This document shows positions 37,141 through 45,617 of a DNA stretch of 64,000 nt, one piece after another. The stretch covers positions 752,505 through 816,504 of the forward strand of contig NZ_WBJX01000001.1 of assembly GCF_008831075.1 (NCBI RefSeq). The letters run 5' to 3'. Each line of letters begins with the position of its first letter. The stretch's first letter is position 1. A program made the position numbers and the translations under genes. Below the pieces are notes generated by a model. The model was not told the origin of the DNA, searched no databases, and saw only the letters and a list, made by a program, of their open reading frames with translations. Source of the DNA: Pseudoclavibacter terrae (GTDB taxonomy: Bacteria; Actinomycetota; Actinomycetes; Actinomycetales; Microbacteriaceae).

Positions 37141-38223
37141 TTACTTCATCTGCTCCAGGACGGGCTCGATCTGCGCCCGGAGGGTGGCGGAGATGGGCGC
37201 TGATCCGGCAGCCGCTGCCGATGCCGCCTGCCCTTCTTCGCTCACGACGTAGCTGAAGTAGGCCTTCGCGTTTGTGCCCTCGTCGGCGTCGGCGTACTCG
37301 GCGCAGCCGATGAGGTAGGAGACGAGCACGATCGGGTAGACGCCCGGCGTCGTGCGGTTGAGCTCGAAGGCGAGGTCGGTCGCGGCACGCCCGTCTTCGA
37401 TCGTCGAGTTGTCGACGACGGCTGCGGCGGCTTCTGGGGAGAAGGGCACGTACTCGCCGCCGGTCTCGACTGCCGCCGTCGTGAGGCCGTCGGCCGCGGA
37501 TGCATCCATGTACCCGATCGTGCCGTTGGCGCGGAGTGCCTGCTGCATGCCTGCGCTCTCCTGCGCGGCTTCGCCGCTCTCGACGGGCCACTCGTCGACT
37601 TCGCCGTAGCTCCAGGCGTCGCCGGCGGCCTCGTCCAGGTAGGCGGTGAAGTTGCCGGTCGTCCCGGACTTGTCCGAGCGGTGCACGGGGGTGATGGCGA
37701 GCGACGGCAGGGTGGCGTCCGGGTTCAGGGCGGCGATCTCCGGCGCGTCCCACGAGTCGATGTCTCCGGCGAAGATGCCGGCGATCGTCGCCGCGTCGAG
37801 GCGCAGCTCGTCGACGCCCTCAAGCGCGAAGGCGACGGCAATGGGAGAGATGTAGGCGGGGATCTCCACGAGGTCGCTGCCCTCTGCGCAGGTCCGGAAC
37901 GGGCCCTCCTCGATCTCCTCGATGTCGAAGGCGCGGTCGGAGCCGATGAACGCGGAGGTGCCGTTCTGGAAGTCGGAACGTCCGGCGCCCGAGCCACCAC
38001 CCGCGTAGTTCACTCGCACGTCAGGCTCGATGGGATAGAAGCCCGCGATCCACGCGGTCTGCGCGACGCCCTGCGAGGAGGCGCCAGAGGCGCTCAGCAC
38101 GCCGGAGAGGTGCTGCGAGCGCGGGTCCTTGCTGACAGAGATCTCGTTGAGCGCGCATCCGCTCGTCACGAGAACGGTGGTTGCGAGGAGCGCCAGGGCG
38201 GCGAGTGCTCGGGAGTGGTGCAT
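37141..38223 (-). CDS. pstS: Phosphate-binding lipoprotein PstS, copy 2
   Basis: This is a 360-aa paralogue of the neighbouring PstS with the same lipobox type (LVTSGC, Cys23) and the same phosphate-site motifs (SGASSQGVAQTAW, YAGGGSGAGRSDF, SDKSGTTGNFTAYL). The ATG at 38223 is preceded by GAAGGAA; the upstream frame is unrelated. The gap to copy 1 is 148 bases and holds a separate PHO box, so each copy can be expressed on its own. It ends with TAA, unlike most genes here. Confidence 0.93.
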   Translation of the reverse strand: MHHSRALAALALLATTVLVTSGCALNEISVSKDPRSQHLSGVLSASGASSQGVAQTAWIAGFYPIEPDVRVNYAGGGSGAGRSDFQNGTSAFIGSDRAFDIEEIEEGPFRTCAEGSDLVEIPAYISPIAVAFALEGVDELRLDAATIAGIFAGDIDSWDAPEIAALNPDATLPSLAITPVHRSDKSGTTGNFTAYLDEAAGDAWSYGEVDEWPVESGEAAQESAGMQQALRANGTIGYMDASAADGLTTAAVETGGEYVPFSPEAAAAVVDNSTIEDGRAATDLAFELNRTTPGVYPIVLVSYLIGCAEYADADEGTNAKAYFSYVVSEEGQAASAAAAGSAPISATLRAQIEPVLEQMK

Positions 38224-38287
38224 CGAGTTCCTTCTGCCATCAGGTGTCAGGCGATCGCAAGATCCGCCTGCATCAGTATGGACGAGA

Positions 38288-38316
38288 AGTGGACGGGACG
38301 TGACGCGCGGGTGAAC
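38288..38316 (-). promoter_or_regulatory. Three-repeat PHO box upstream of pstS copy 2
   Basis: On the reverse strand GTTCACC (38316-38310), CGTCACG (38305-38299) and GTCCACT (38294-38288) repeat every 11 bp. The spacing is one helical turn, as expected for tandem PhoP/RegX3 dimers. Confidence 0.65.
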
Positions 38317-38353
38317 GGATGGGCCCCCGCGCAGGCGTATCCGACGGCATGGA

Positions 38354-39313
38354 TCAGGTGATCGGACCGTGCGTCTCGGCGGCGACGACGCCCGCCCTCG
38401 GGTGGTTGACGGGCACGTGGATGACGGAGCACTCACCGGTCGAGAGCATGGCGTGACGCGCGAGCGAGCTCGGGCGCGTCGCCGTGTACAGGGCGATGGA
38501 GCGGACGATGGCGGGCATGACCGGGGAATGGCTGCAGATCACGGTGCTGCGGCGCTTCGCGATGAGCTTCCGGACGACCTCGTCGAGCTCCTCTTCGTCT
38601 CGCGTGTAGGAGCCCTGCGCGATGCTGCGCTCGACCTGCGGCGTCAGCCCCAGGAGCGAGCTGATGGGGGCGACCGTCGAGCGGCAGCGGACCGCGTTCG
38701 AGGTGATGACGGCCTCGGGCCCGAACGCCCGGAGGATCGGCACGACGGTCTCGGCCTGCTCGAGGCCGCGCGCTGTGATCGGGCGGGAGTCGTCGTCGCC
38801 CGGCCACGACTGCGGGGGCACGGCCGTCGCGTGGCGCAGCACGAGGATGGCGAAGGTCCGGTGCAGTCCGCGACGGTACCTGTCGGCGAAGACCTCGAGC
38901 AGCTCGCGGTCCCTGTCGTAGCTGAGGAGCTTCTTGGCCTTCTTGAGGGAGACCCACTCGATGGCGTCCACCTCGTCGTTCGGTTCGAAGACGTGCGCCT
39001 CGAAGGATGCTTCGTCGACCTCCGCGGTCCAGTAGTGGACCTCTTTCGGTCGGCCGTTCGGCATGACGTACTCGATGTATCCGAGCGGCGCGCCGAGCTT
39101 GGCCTCGTAGCCGGTCTCCTCCTCGACCTCGCGTGCCGCGGTCTCCGGCAGCGTCTCGCCGGGGTCGACCTTGCCCTTCGGCAGCGAGTAGTCTCCGTGG
39201 CGCCCACGATGGATGACCAGCACCTTGAGCTTGTCGTCTGCAACGTCCTCGTGCCACAGCACAGCGCCTGCCGCGTAGACGGTGCGCGAGGCGGCAGGGG
39301 TGTCGATCGTCAT
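38354..39313 (-). CDS. Nudix hydrolase-histidine phosphatase fusion (MutT1-like)
   Basis: This 319-aa two-domain enzyme joins a Nudix domain with a SixA-like phosphatase. The Nudix box is GKVDPGETLPETAAREVEEETGY in outline, near residues 46-68. The C-terminal histidine phosphatase domain (residues ~155-300) has LVLRHATA as the catalytic His motif and CSHSPVMPAI. This layout is that of mycobacterial MutT1, which removes phosphates from 8-oxo-(d)GTP and diadenosine polyphosphates. It lies 4 bases after ppk, so it is co-transcribed with polyphosphate kinase. Confidence 0.9.
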   Translation of the reverse strand: MTIDTPAASRTVYAAGAVLWHEDVADDKLKVLVIHRGRHGDYSLPKGKVDPGETLPETAAREVEEETGYEAKLGAPLGYIEYVMPNGRPKEVHYWTAEVDEASFEAHVFEPNDEVDAIEWVSLKKAKKLLSYDRDRELLEVFADRYRRGLHRTFAILVLRHATAVPPQSWPGDDDSRPITARGLEQAETVVPILRAFGPEAVITSNAVRCRSTVAPISSLLGLTPQVERSIAQGSYTRDEEELDEVVRKLIAKRRSTVICSHSPVMPAIVRSIALYTATRPSSLARHAMLSTGECSVIHVPVNHPRAGVVAAETHGPIT

Positions 39314-39317
39314 CCGG

Positions 39318-41447
39318 TCAGGCCAGCGTGGTGGGCCTGCGACGCTTGCTGATGCGTCGCATCATCTCGTCGTGGAGGTCGGTGAGGCGCTGCCCGTTCT
39401 CGTCTCTGGCGTGGCGGACCCATTCGGCATCAGAGCCGAGGTGCCAGGTCGCGGTCGTGTCGTCCATCGCGAGGTCGAACATCGCCGCGATGTCGGCGGC
39501 GTGGTGCTCGTCGATGATGCGCACGAGCGCTTCGATGCGGCGGTCGAGGTTTCGGTGCATCATGTCGGCTGAGCCGATGAAGACGCGTTCGTCGCCGTCG
39601 TTCGCGAAGCAGAAGATGCGGGAGTGCTCGAGGTAGCGGCCGACGACGGAGCGCACGCGGATGGTCTCGCTGAGGCCGGGGACTCCTGGGCGGAGGCCGC
39701 AGATGCCGCGGACCCAGATGTCGACGGGCACGCCCGCCTGGCTCGCGCGGTAGAGGGCGTCGATGATCTCCTCGTCGACCATGGAGTTGACCTTGATGCG
39801 GATGCGGCTCGGCTTGCCGTCGAGCGCGTTCTTGCGCTCCTTGTCGATGAGGTTGAGGAGTCCGGGGCGCAGGTGCATGGGGGCGACGAGGAGTCGCGTG
39901 AACTTGCGCTCGATGGCGTAGCCGGAGAGCTGGTTGAAGAGGCGCGTGATGTCGCGGGAGATCTTCTCGTTGCAGGTGAAGAGGCCGAGGTCCTCGTAGA
40001 TGCGGCTCGTCTTCGGGTTGTAGTTGCCCGTGCCGATGTGGTTGTACATCTTGAGCTCGTTGTCTTCCTTGCGGATGACCTGGAGGAGCTTGCAGTGGGT
40101 CTTGAGCCCGACGGTTCCGTAGACGACGTGCACGCCGGCCTTCTCGAGCTTGCGTGCCCAGACGATGTTGTTCTGCTCGTCGAAGCGCGCTTTGATCTCG
40201 ACGAGGACCAGCACCTGCTTGCCGGATTCGGCCGCCTTGATGAGGGCGTTCACGATGGGGCTGTCGCCTGACGTGCGGTAGAGGGTCTGCTTGATGGCGA
40301 GCACGTTCGGGTCGGCTGCGGCCACCTCGAGGAAGGCCTGCACGCTCGTGGAGAACGCCTCGTACGGGTGCTGGACGAGCACGTCGCGGCGCGCGATCGC
40401 ACCGAACATGTCCGGCTTCTCGTCGCTTTCGGACGTGCGGAACGCCGCTGCGGTGACGGGCACGTGCGTCGGGTACTTCAGGTCCGGCCGGTTGATCGCG
40501 CCGAGCGCGAAGAGGCCGCCCAGGTCGAGTGGGCCGGGGAGGACGTACACCTCGTTGTGGGTGATGTCGAGCTCGGTCATGAGGAGTTCGAGCGTCTCGT
40601 CGTCCATGTCGTTGGACACTTCGAGGCGGATGGGCGGGCCGAAGCGGCGCCGCAGGAGCTCCTTCTCGAGGGCCTGCAGGAGGTTCTCGGTCTCGTCCTC
40701 CTCGATCGTCATGTCCTCGTTGCGGGTGAGGCGGAACGCGTGGTGATCGAGGATCTTCATGCCGGGGAAGACGTGACCGAGGTGCTGCGCGATGAGGTCT
40801 TCGAGCAGGATGAAGCGCGCCTTGCCGTGGTCGGACTGCAGCGGGTAGAACCGCGGGAGCACGGGCGGCACCTTGAGGCGCGCGAACTCCTCCTTCTCGC
40901 TGCGCGGGTTGTAGACGCGCACGGAGATGTTGAGGGAGAGCCCAGAGATGTAGGGGAACGGGTGCACCGGGTCGACGGCGAGCGGCATCAGCACTGGGAA
41001 GATCTGCTCGTCGAAGAGGTCGCCGAGCTCGACGCGTTCGGCGTCGGAGAGCTCGTCCCAGCTGACGATGTGGATGCCCTGGTCGGCGAGCTCCGGGCGC
41101 ACGCTGTCGTTGAAGATCGCCGCGTGCCGCTTCTGCAGCTCGTAGGCCTTGGATCGGATGGTGTCGAGGGCCACCTGCGGCGGGACGCCGGCGGGGGTCG
41201 GGACGGCGAGGCCGGTCGCGATGCGGCGCTTGAGGCCGGCGACGCGCACCATGAAGAACTCGTCGAGGTTCGAGGAGAAGATCGCGAGGAAGTTCGCCCG
41301 CTCGAGGAGCGGCGTCGACGGGTCCTCGCCGAGCTCGAGCACACGCTGGTTGAAGGCGAGCCAGCTGAGCTCGCGGTCGACGAAGCGGCTTCGCGGCATG
41401 TCCGGCGAGTCTGCACCGGCCTCGGGTGCGCGGAGTTCGATTGTCAT
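39318..41447 (-). CDS. ppk1: Polyphosphate kinase 1
   Basis: This 709-aa enzyme builds inorganic polyphosphate from ATP. The PPK1 domains are all visible: N-terminal [18 protein letters not shown], the middle domain with [14 protein letters not shown], and the two C-terminal catalytic domains with [21 protein letters not shown] and [19 protein letters not shown], which holds the phospho-histidine region. The ATG at 41447 is the conserved start. A terminator (41499-41525) precedes the gene, so it has its own promoter. Its place before the pst genes links uptake and storage. Confidence 0.95.
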   Translation of the reverse strand: MTIELRAPEAGADSPDMPRSRFVDRELSWLAFNQRVLELGEDPSTPLLERANFLAIFSSNLDEFFMVRVAGLKRRIATGLAVPTPAGVPPQVALDTIRSKAYELQKRHAAIFNDSVRPELADQGIHIVSWDELSDAERVELGDLFDEQIFPVLMPLAVDPVHPFPYISGLSLNISVRVYNPRSEKEEFARLKVPPVLPRFYPLQSDHGKARFILLEDLIAQHLGHVFPGMKILDHHAFRLTRNEDMTIEEDETENLLQALEKELLRRRFGPPIRLEVSNDMDDETLELLMTELDITHNEVYVLPGPLDLGGLFALGAINRPDLKYPTHVPVTAAAFRTSESDEKPDMFGAIARRDVLVQHPYEAFSTSVQAFLEVAAADPNVLAIKQTLYRTSGDSPIVNALIKAAESGKQVLVLVEIKARFDEQNNIVWARKLEKAGVHVVYGTVGLKTHCKLLQVIRKEDNELKMYNHIGTGNYNPKTSRIYEDLGLFTCNEKISRDITRLFNQLSGYAIERKFTRLLVAPMHLRPGLLNLIDKERKNALDGKPSRIRIKVNSMVDEEIIDALYRASQAGVPVDIWVRGICGLRPGVPGLSETIRVRSVVGRYLEHSRIFCFANDGDERVFIGSADMMHRNLDRRIEALVRIIDEHHAADIAAMFDLAMDDTTATWHLGSDAEWVRHARDENGQRLTDLHDEMMRRISKRRRPTTLA

Positions 41448-41498
41448 GCGGTCATCCTTGCAGGTGTGCGGTGAAGAACGGTGCCTCGATGCGACGGT

Positions 41499-41525
41499 CC
41501 CGCAGGATCGAGATGATCCTGCGGG
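41499..41525 (-). terminator. Terminator after mshD
   Basis: CCCGCAGGATC (41499-41509) and GATCCTGCGGG (41515-41525) pair perfectly around a 5-base loop, between mshD and ppk on the reverse strand. Confidence 0.75.
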
Positions 41526-41555
41526 GGTGAAGCTCAGCAGACCCATTCAAACGGT

Positions 41556-42431
41556 TCATGAACGGCGGTGTCGGTACTGCACGTCGATCGAGAGCTGCTC
41601 GTAGCCGAGGGAGCGGTAGAGCGCGAGCGCTGCCGTGTTGTCGCCCTCCACGTACAGCGAGGTCTTGCTGGCGCCCGTCGCGTGCATCCGCTGCAGGCCG
41701 GCCTGCATGAGGGCACGGCCGAGCCCGCGGCCCGCTGCCTCCGGCGCGATGCCGACGACGTAGATCTCGACCTCGTCGCCTTCTCGCTTGAGCCAGTTGT
41801 AGCCCAGGAGGGTGCCGTCCTCGTCGCGCAGGAGCAGGAAGTCGTCGGCGTCGAACCAGTCGGTCGACCGTCGGGCGTCGAGGCCTGCGGCGTCGAGCGC
41901 GCCCTGTTCTGGGTGACTGCGGAACACGATGGCGTTCAGCGCCAGGAAGTCGTCGGCATCCGCGTCCGTGAAGGGCGCGATGGTGAGCCCGTCGGGGGGA
42001 GGGGTCGCACCGGCGTCGGCATCGGTGATCGGCCGCCCGAGCTTGAGGAGCGTTCGCACGGCCTCGAGGCCCCGGCTCTCGGCGAGCGCCGATGCGCCCG
42101 GCAGGTTCCCGTGGGCCCAGAGGACCGGGGGAGCGGCGGCCGAGGAGACTGCGTCGTAGAGCCGTCCACCGAGGCCTGCTCGGCGGTGCGCTGGATGCAC
42201 GACCAGCTCGCCCTCGACCGTTCCGTCGCCGAGGTCCCTCGTGAGCGCCACGGCGACGAGCTGACCCGAGTCGTCGACGGCGGCGAGCCGCCGAGCGTCG
42301 AGCGACAGCATCGTGTCCTCGTTGAACGGAGAGACGCCGTCCGCGGACAGCGCGGCGTCGGCGATGGCGCGGATCTCGTCGCCGCGAGCGTCGGCCGACG
42401 CCGTGGTGGAGATCTCGGGGGTTTCGGGCAT
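41556..42431 (-). CDS. mshD: Mycothiol synthase
   Basis: This 291-aa enzyme has two GNAT acetyltransferase domains and performs the last step of mycothiol synthesis, acetylating Cys-GlcN-Ins. Each half shows an acetyl-CoA loop: VVHPAHRRAGLGGRLYDAV and VGIAPEAAGRGLGRALMQAGL. The C-terminus (YVEGDNTAALALYRSLGYE) is typical of MshD. It starts 8 bases after glnR, in one transcript, an arrangement also known from mycobacteria. It marks the organism as an actinobacterium. Confidence 0.92.
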   Translation of the reverse strand: MPETPEISTTASADARGDEIRAIADAALSADGVSPFNEDTMLSLDARRLAAVDDSGQLVAVALTRDLGDGTVEGELVVHPAHRRAGLGGRLYDAVSSAAAPPVLWAHGNLPGASALAESRGLEAVRTLLKLGRPITDADAGATPPPDGLTIAPFTDADADDFLALNAIVFRSHPEQGALDAAGLDARRSTDWFDADDFLLLRDEDGTLLGYNWLKREGDEVEIYVVGIAPEAAGRGLGRALMQAGLQRMHATGASKTSLYVEGDNTAALALYRSLGYEQLSIDVQYRHRRS

Positions 42432-42439
42432 CTCGGCTC

Positions 42440-43156
42440 CTAGGCCTTGGCGGTCGCGTCGTCTGCGTGGCCCGTGGCTGAGGGCTCGTCGCGTGAGGCC
42501 TCGCCCCCGCGCAGCAGGCGATAGCCGACATTGCGGACCGTGCCGATGACGCTCTCCTGGTCTCCGAGCTTCGCGCGGAGACGCCGAACATGCACGTCGA
42601 CCGTGCGCGTGCCGCCGAAGTAGTCGTACCCCCACACCTCGCTCAGCAGCCGCTCCCGCGTGAACACGTGGTCGGGATGCGAGGCGAGATAGCGCAGCAG
42701 CTCGAACTCCTTGAAGGTGAGGTCGAGGGTGCGCCCGCGATACCTGGCGGTGTAGCTGTGCTCGTCGATCGTGAGGGGGCCGATGGCGATCGTGCCGCTC
42801 GGCTCCTCCACCGCGGCCTGCGGACGCAGGAGACGGATGCGCGCATCCACCTCCGCCGGTCCCGCTGTGCGCAGGATGACGTCACCGATGCCCCAGTCGG
42901 AGGAGATGGCCGGGAGGCCGCCCTCCGTGATGGCGAGCAGCACCGGAACCGAGGACTCGATGGTGTTGAGCACCCCGCACAGGCGCTTCGCGCTCGGGAG
43001 GTCGCTGGTGCCGTCGATGATGTTGGCGTCGGCTTGGGGGGCCGAGGCGAGGGCGGATGCGGTCGGAGGGAGCACCCGGACGCGGTGCGCCAGCAGAGTG
43101 AGGGAAGGGAGAGCGTGCTCGACGCCGCCGGCGCTGAACAAGAGGACGTCTGCCAA
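42440..43156 (-). CDS. glnR: OmpR-type nitrogen regulator GlnR
   Basis: This is a 238-aa regulator. The atypical receiver (residues ~1-115) contains [15 protein letters not shown] and [20 protein letters not shown], very close to Streptomyces GlnR as I remember it. The C-terminal winged helix has [17 protein letters not shown] and [17 protein letters not shown]. No ATG exists near the fold start; TTG at 43156 is preceded by GAGGAGG with a 6-base spacing and gives the conserved N-terminus. GlnR controls nitrogen assimilation genes without a partner kinase. It heads the glnR-mshD transcript. Confidence 0.9.
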   Translation of the reverse strand: MADVLLFSAGGVEHALPSLTLLAHRVRVLPPTASALASAPQADANIIDGTSDLPSAKRLCGVLNTIESSVPVLLAITEGGLPAISSDWGIGDVILRTAGPAEVDARIRLLRPQAAVEEPSGTIAIGPLTIDEHSYTARYRGRTLDLTFKEFELLRYLASHPDHVFTRERLLSEVWGYDYFGGTRTVDVHVRRLRAKLGDQESVIGTVRNVGYRLLRGGEASRDEPSATGHADDATAKA

Positions 43157-43237
43157 ATGTGGCCTCCTCGATGTTTGGTCGGACTCGCTCGCTAGTCTAC
43201 GCACCCTCGGGACAGCTCCAGCGTGCACAATGGGGCA

Positions 43238-43528
43238 ATGACCCGCGAACGAGTGAGCATTGGCATCGTCTGGCTGGCGGCCATCGTCGGAGTATTCGGC
43301 GTCGCGGTCCTCGCTGACCCGTCGCGGCATCTGGTCTGGGTGAGCATTCTGATGCTGACGCTCATCTGCCTCACCTGCCTCCTCCAGCTCCGCTTGCAGG
43401 AGAGCGACGGGTTCATCATGAGGATGAGCCTCAGCCTCGTCGGGGCCCTCGTCGTGCTCGGCGTCGCGTCCCTCGGCTTCGCGCTGCTCGGCGGAGACGC
43501 GGTCGTCGGCACGCCGAGCCACAGCTAG
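43238..43528 (+). CDS. Small membrane protein, three helices, unknown
   Basis: This is a 96-aa protein with three hydrophobic segments (about residues 8-26, 32-50, 62-85) and short polar ends. The ATG at 43238 is 6 nt after a CACAAT -10 box, so it is probably leaderless; a longer frame from 43223 is less likely. It is divergent from glnR with about 80 bases between. Family not recognised. A 22-bp tandem repeat begins just after the stop. Confidence 0.7.
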   Translation: MTRERVSIGIVWLAAIVGVFGVAVLADPSRHLVWVSILMLTLICLTCLLQLRLQESDGFIMRMSLSLVGALVVLGVASLGFALLGGDAVVGTPSHS

Positions 43529-43537
43529 ACGCGCCGC

Positions 43538-43622
43538 CTCTCGCGTGCATCCGCACTGACTCTCGCGTGCATCCGCACTGACTCTCGCGTGCATCCGCAC
43601 TGACTCTCGCGTGCATCCGCAC
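43538..43622. repeat. 22-bp tandem repeat, 3.9 copies
   Basis: The unit begins CTCTCGCGTGCATCCGCACT and is 22 bp long. Copies start at 43538, 43560, 43582 and 43604 (the last lacks 3 bases). The copies are identical. Each contains GTGC-ATCC-GCAC, able to form a small hairpin. Confidence 0.9.
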
Positions 43623-43625
43623 GGC

Positions 43626-43631
43626 TAAGAT
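43626..43631 (+). promoter_or_regulatory. -10 box of a leaderless promoter (38-aa ORF)
   Basis: TAAGAT lies 7 nt before the ATG at 43639, just after the tandem repeat. No Shine-Dalgarno site is present. Confidence 0.5.
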
Positions 43632-43638
43632 GGTCGGC

Positions 43639-43755
43639 ATGGACACCGTGCTTGTTATCGAAATCATCTTCACCGGGCTGCTGGTGCTCGCGCTCGCCGC
43701 CATCAGCTTCGTCTCCGTTGTCGTGCTCAAGAACCTCTTCAAGGGCCAGAACTAA
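43639..43755 (+). CDS. Very small membrane protein (38 aa), unknown
   Basis: This reading frame encodes 38 residues: a short acidic start (MDTVLVIEIIF), one hydrophobic helix through LVLALAAISFVSVVVL and a basic tail KNLFKGQN. That is the layout of a single-pass small membrane protein with the positive end inside. The -10 box 7 nt upstream and the TAA stop support it. It ends 47 bases before the nitrobindin-like gene and may be co-transcribed with it. Function unknown. Confidence 0.6.
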   Translation: MDTVLVIEIIFTGLLVLALAAISFVSVVVLKNLFKGQN

Positions 43756-43802
43756 GCAGCCCAGCGGAGCGACACCGCAGCCGGATCGAGAGGAAACCCC
43801 CG

Positions 43803-44417
43803 ATGGTCTACGACATCCCCACTGACCTCCCGCCCGAGATCGTGCCGCTCTCCTGGCTGCTCGGCGTGTGGGAGGGAACCGGACACGTCGAGTACAAGGT
43901 GGGCGAGGAAGTGCGCGAGCAGGCGTTCCGCCAGCGCGTGAGCTTCAGCCACGACGGCCTTCCGTACCTCAACTACTCCGCTCAGCTGTGGCTCGAGGAA
44001 GGCACGGGCGACGAGCCCGTGCAGATCCCGCTCACGGGCGAGACGGGGTTCTGGCGGCTGGCTCGCACCCGGGACGACGGCGATGTCGGTCCCGGCTATC
44101 TGCCCCCGACCGCCCCGGCGACGATCACGGACGCCGATGGCGTCGAGGGGCTGCGCGACGATGACCAGGCGTTCCCGCTCGAAGTGTCGATCGTGCACCC
44201 GACGGGACTCCTCGAGCGGTACAGCGGCAGCGCCAGAGGCCCGCGCATCGACCTCAAGACCGAGGAAGTCCTGCTCGCGCCCGGCGCGAAGGAGTTCACC
44301 GCATCCACTCGCATGTACGGCTTCGTCGCGGGCGAGCTGCTGTGGGCGTGGGATATCGCAGCCCTCGGCCAGGAACTGGCGACGCACGCGTCGGCGAAGC
44401 TGGCCAAGCTTGACTGA
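43803..44417 (+). CDS. Nitrobindin-like heme-binding / FABP-family protein
   Basis: This is a 204-aa beta-barrel protein. The family signature GxWxGxG appears as LLGVWEGTGHVEY near residues 19-31. Later conserved pieces are GETGFWRLAR, VEVSIVHPTG-type strand (LEVSIVHPTGLLERYSG) and TASTRMYGFV near the C-terminus. The UPF0678/nitrobindin family binds ferric heme and isomerises peroxynitrite in studied members. GAGAGGAAA precedes the ATG. The downstream ygfZ gene overlaps its stop by 8 bases, a pairing also present in mycobacteria. Confidence 0.85.
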   Translation: MVYDIPTDLPPEIVPLSWLLGVWEGTGHVEYKVGEEVREQAFRQRVSFSHDGLPYLNYSAQLWLEEGTGDEPVQIPLTGETGFWRLARTRDDGDVGPGYLPPTAPATITDADGVEGLRDDDQAFPLEVSIVHPTGLLERYSGSARGPRIDLKTEEVLLAPGAKEFTASTRMYGFVAGELLWAWDIAALGQELATHASAKLAKLD

Positions 44418-45615
44418 GCACGCGGTTCCCAGCAGCTCGGCGGGTGACGCCGACGAGCCCCAGCCGTATCGCTCGCCGTTCCTCGCGCTTCCCGGCGCGG
44501 TGGAGGGCGTCGGCATCGACGCTGGTGTCGCCTGGCACTACGGGCACGTGACGGCCGACCAGCGCGACCTCGCTGCCGGTCGCTCGGTCGTGGATGCATC
44601 GCACCTCGGGATCATCCGCCTCACCGGCGGTGACAGGCTCAGCTGGCTCGACTCGCTCACCTCGCAGCGCCTCACGACGCTCCAGCCCGGCGAGAGCGCA
44701 GAGACGCTGCTCCTCGACATCCAGGGTCACATCGAGCACGGCGCGGCCGTCATCGACGACGGCACCGCCACCTGGCTGATCACGGAGCGCGACTCTGCCC
44801 CCGCCTTCGCGGCATGGCTGAACCGGATGCGGTTCATGCTCGACGTGCAGCTGGCCGAGGTGACCGGCGAGTTCGCCGTGATCGCGACGCTCGGTGAGCT
44901 GGACCTCGGTGCAGCTGACCCGAACGGCACCCCACTCGTGTGGAGCGACCCGTGGGCCGCACCGCCGGAGCACGGCTGGAGCTACTCGGCGCACCCGGTC
45001 GTGCCCGCCGGTGGTGTCGCCGACGCGCACCCGGGGGCCGACTTCCCCCTGAAACTGCACGTCGTCGAACGGGCAGGGCTGCAGACTCTCGTCGACCGCG
45101 CCTCGTCCGGTGCGCTGCCCATCGCGGGCATGCACGCGCTGGAGGCGCTGCGCATCGCCGCCTGGCGGCCTCGCCTCGGTGCCGAGGTCGATTCGCGCGC
45201 GATCCCGCACGAGTTCGACTGGCTCCGCAGCGCTGTGCACCTGGAGAAGGGCTGCTACCGCGGACAGGAGACCGTCGCGAAGGTGCACTTCCTGGGGCGC
45301 CCGCCGCGCAGGATCGTCCTGCTCGACCTCGACGGCTCGCTCGGCGAGCTTCCCGAGGTCGGGAGCACCCTGTCGGTCGAGGGCGACGCCGGGGCGCAGA
45401 CGGTCGGACGAATCAGCTCCGTGGCCATCCATCACGAGGACGGCCCCATCGCACTCGCGCTCGTGAAGCGCTCCCTCCCGGAGAACGTCACCCTCGTCGC
45501 GCACCTCGCTGACGAGCAGCAGGTGACGGCGAGCGCCACGACGATCGTCTCGCCGGGTGCGGGACGAGCGGCCGAGGTACCTCGGCTGCCGCGCCTCGAG
45601 CGCCGCGGGCAGTAG
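44410..45615 (+). CDS. ygfZ: YgfZ/GcvT-domain protein (iron-sulfur/tRNA-modification factor)
   Basis: This is a 401-aa folate-binding protein of the YgfZ (COG0354) family, which supports repair or assembly of certain Fe-S enzymes. The diagnostic motif KGCYRGQETVAKVH, with the essential cysteine, lies near residue 285. The N-terminal domain has the GcvT-like pattern RLTGGDRLSWLDSLTSQRL. The start is not certain: TTG at 44410 overlaps the upstream gene by 8 bases and gives a sensible N-terminus; no ATG exists before the fold. Confidence 0.87.
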   Translation: MTEHAVPSSSAGDADEPQPYRSPFLALPGAVEGVGIDAGVAWHYGHVTADQRDLAAGRSVVDASHLGIIRLTGGDRLSWLDSLTSQRLTTLQPGESAETLLLDIQGHIEHGAAVIDDGTATWLITERDSAPAFAAWLNRMRFMLDVQLAEVTGEFAVIATLGELDLGAADPNGTPLVWSDPWAAPPEHGWSYSAHPVVPAGGVADAHPGADFPLKLHVVERAGLQTLVDRASSGALPIAGMHALEALRIAAWRPRLGAEVDSRAIPHEFDWLRSAVHLEKGCYRGQETVAKVHFLGRPPRRIVLLDLDGSLGELPEVGSTLSVEGDAGAQTVGRISSVAIHHEDGPIALALVKRSLPENVTLVAHLADEQQVTASATTIVSPGAGRAAEVPRLPRLERRGQ

Positions 45616-45617
45616 AC

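Noticed and set aside
43538..43622. CRISPR array
   Set aside because: The units are directly adjacent without unique spacers, so this is a plain tandem repeat.
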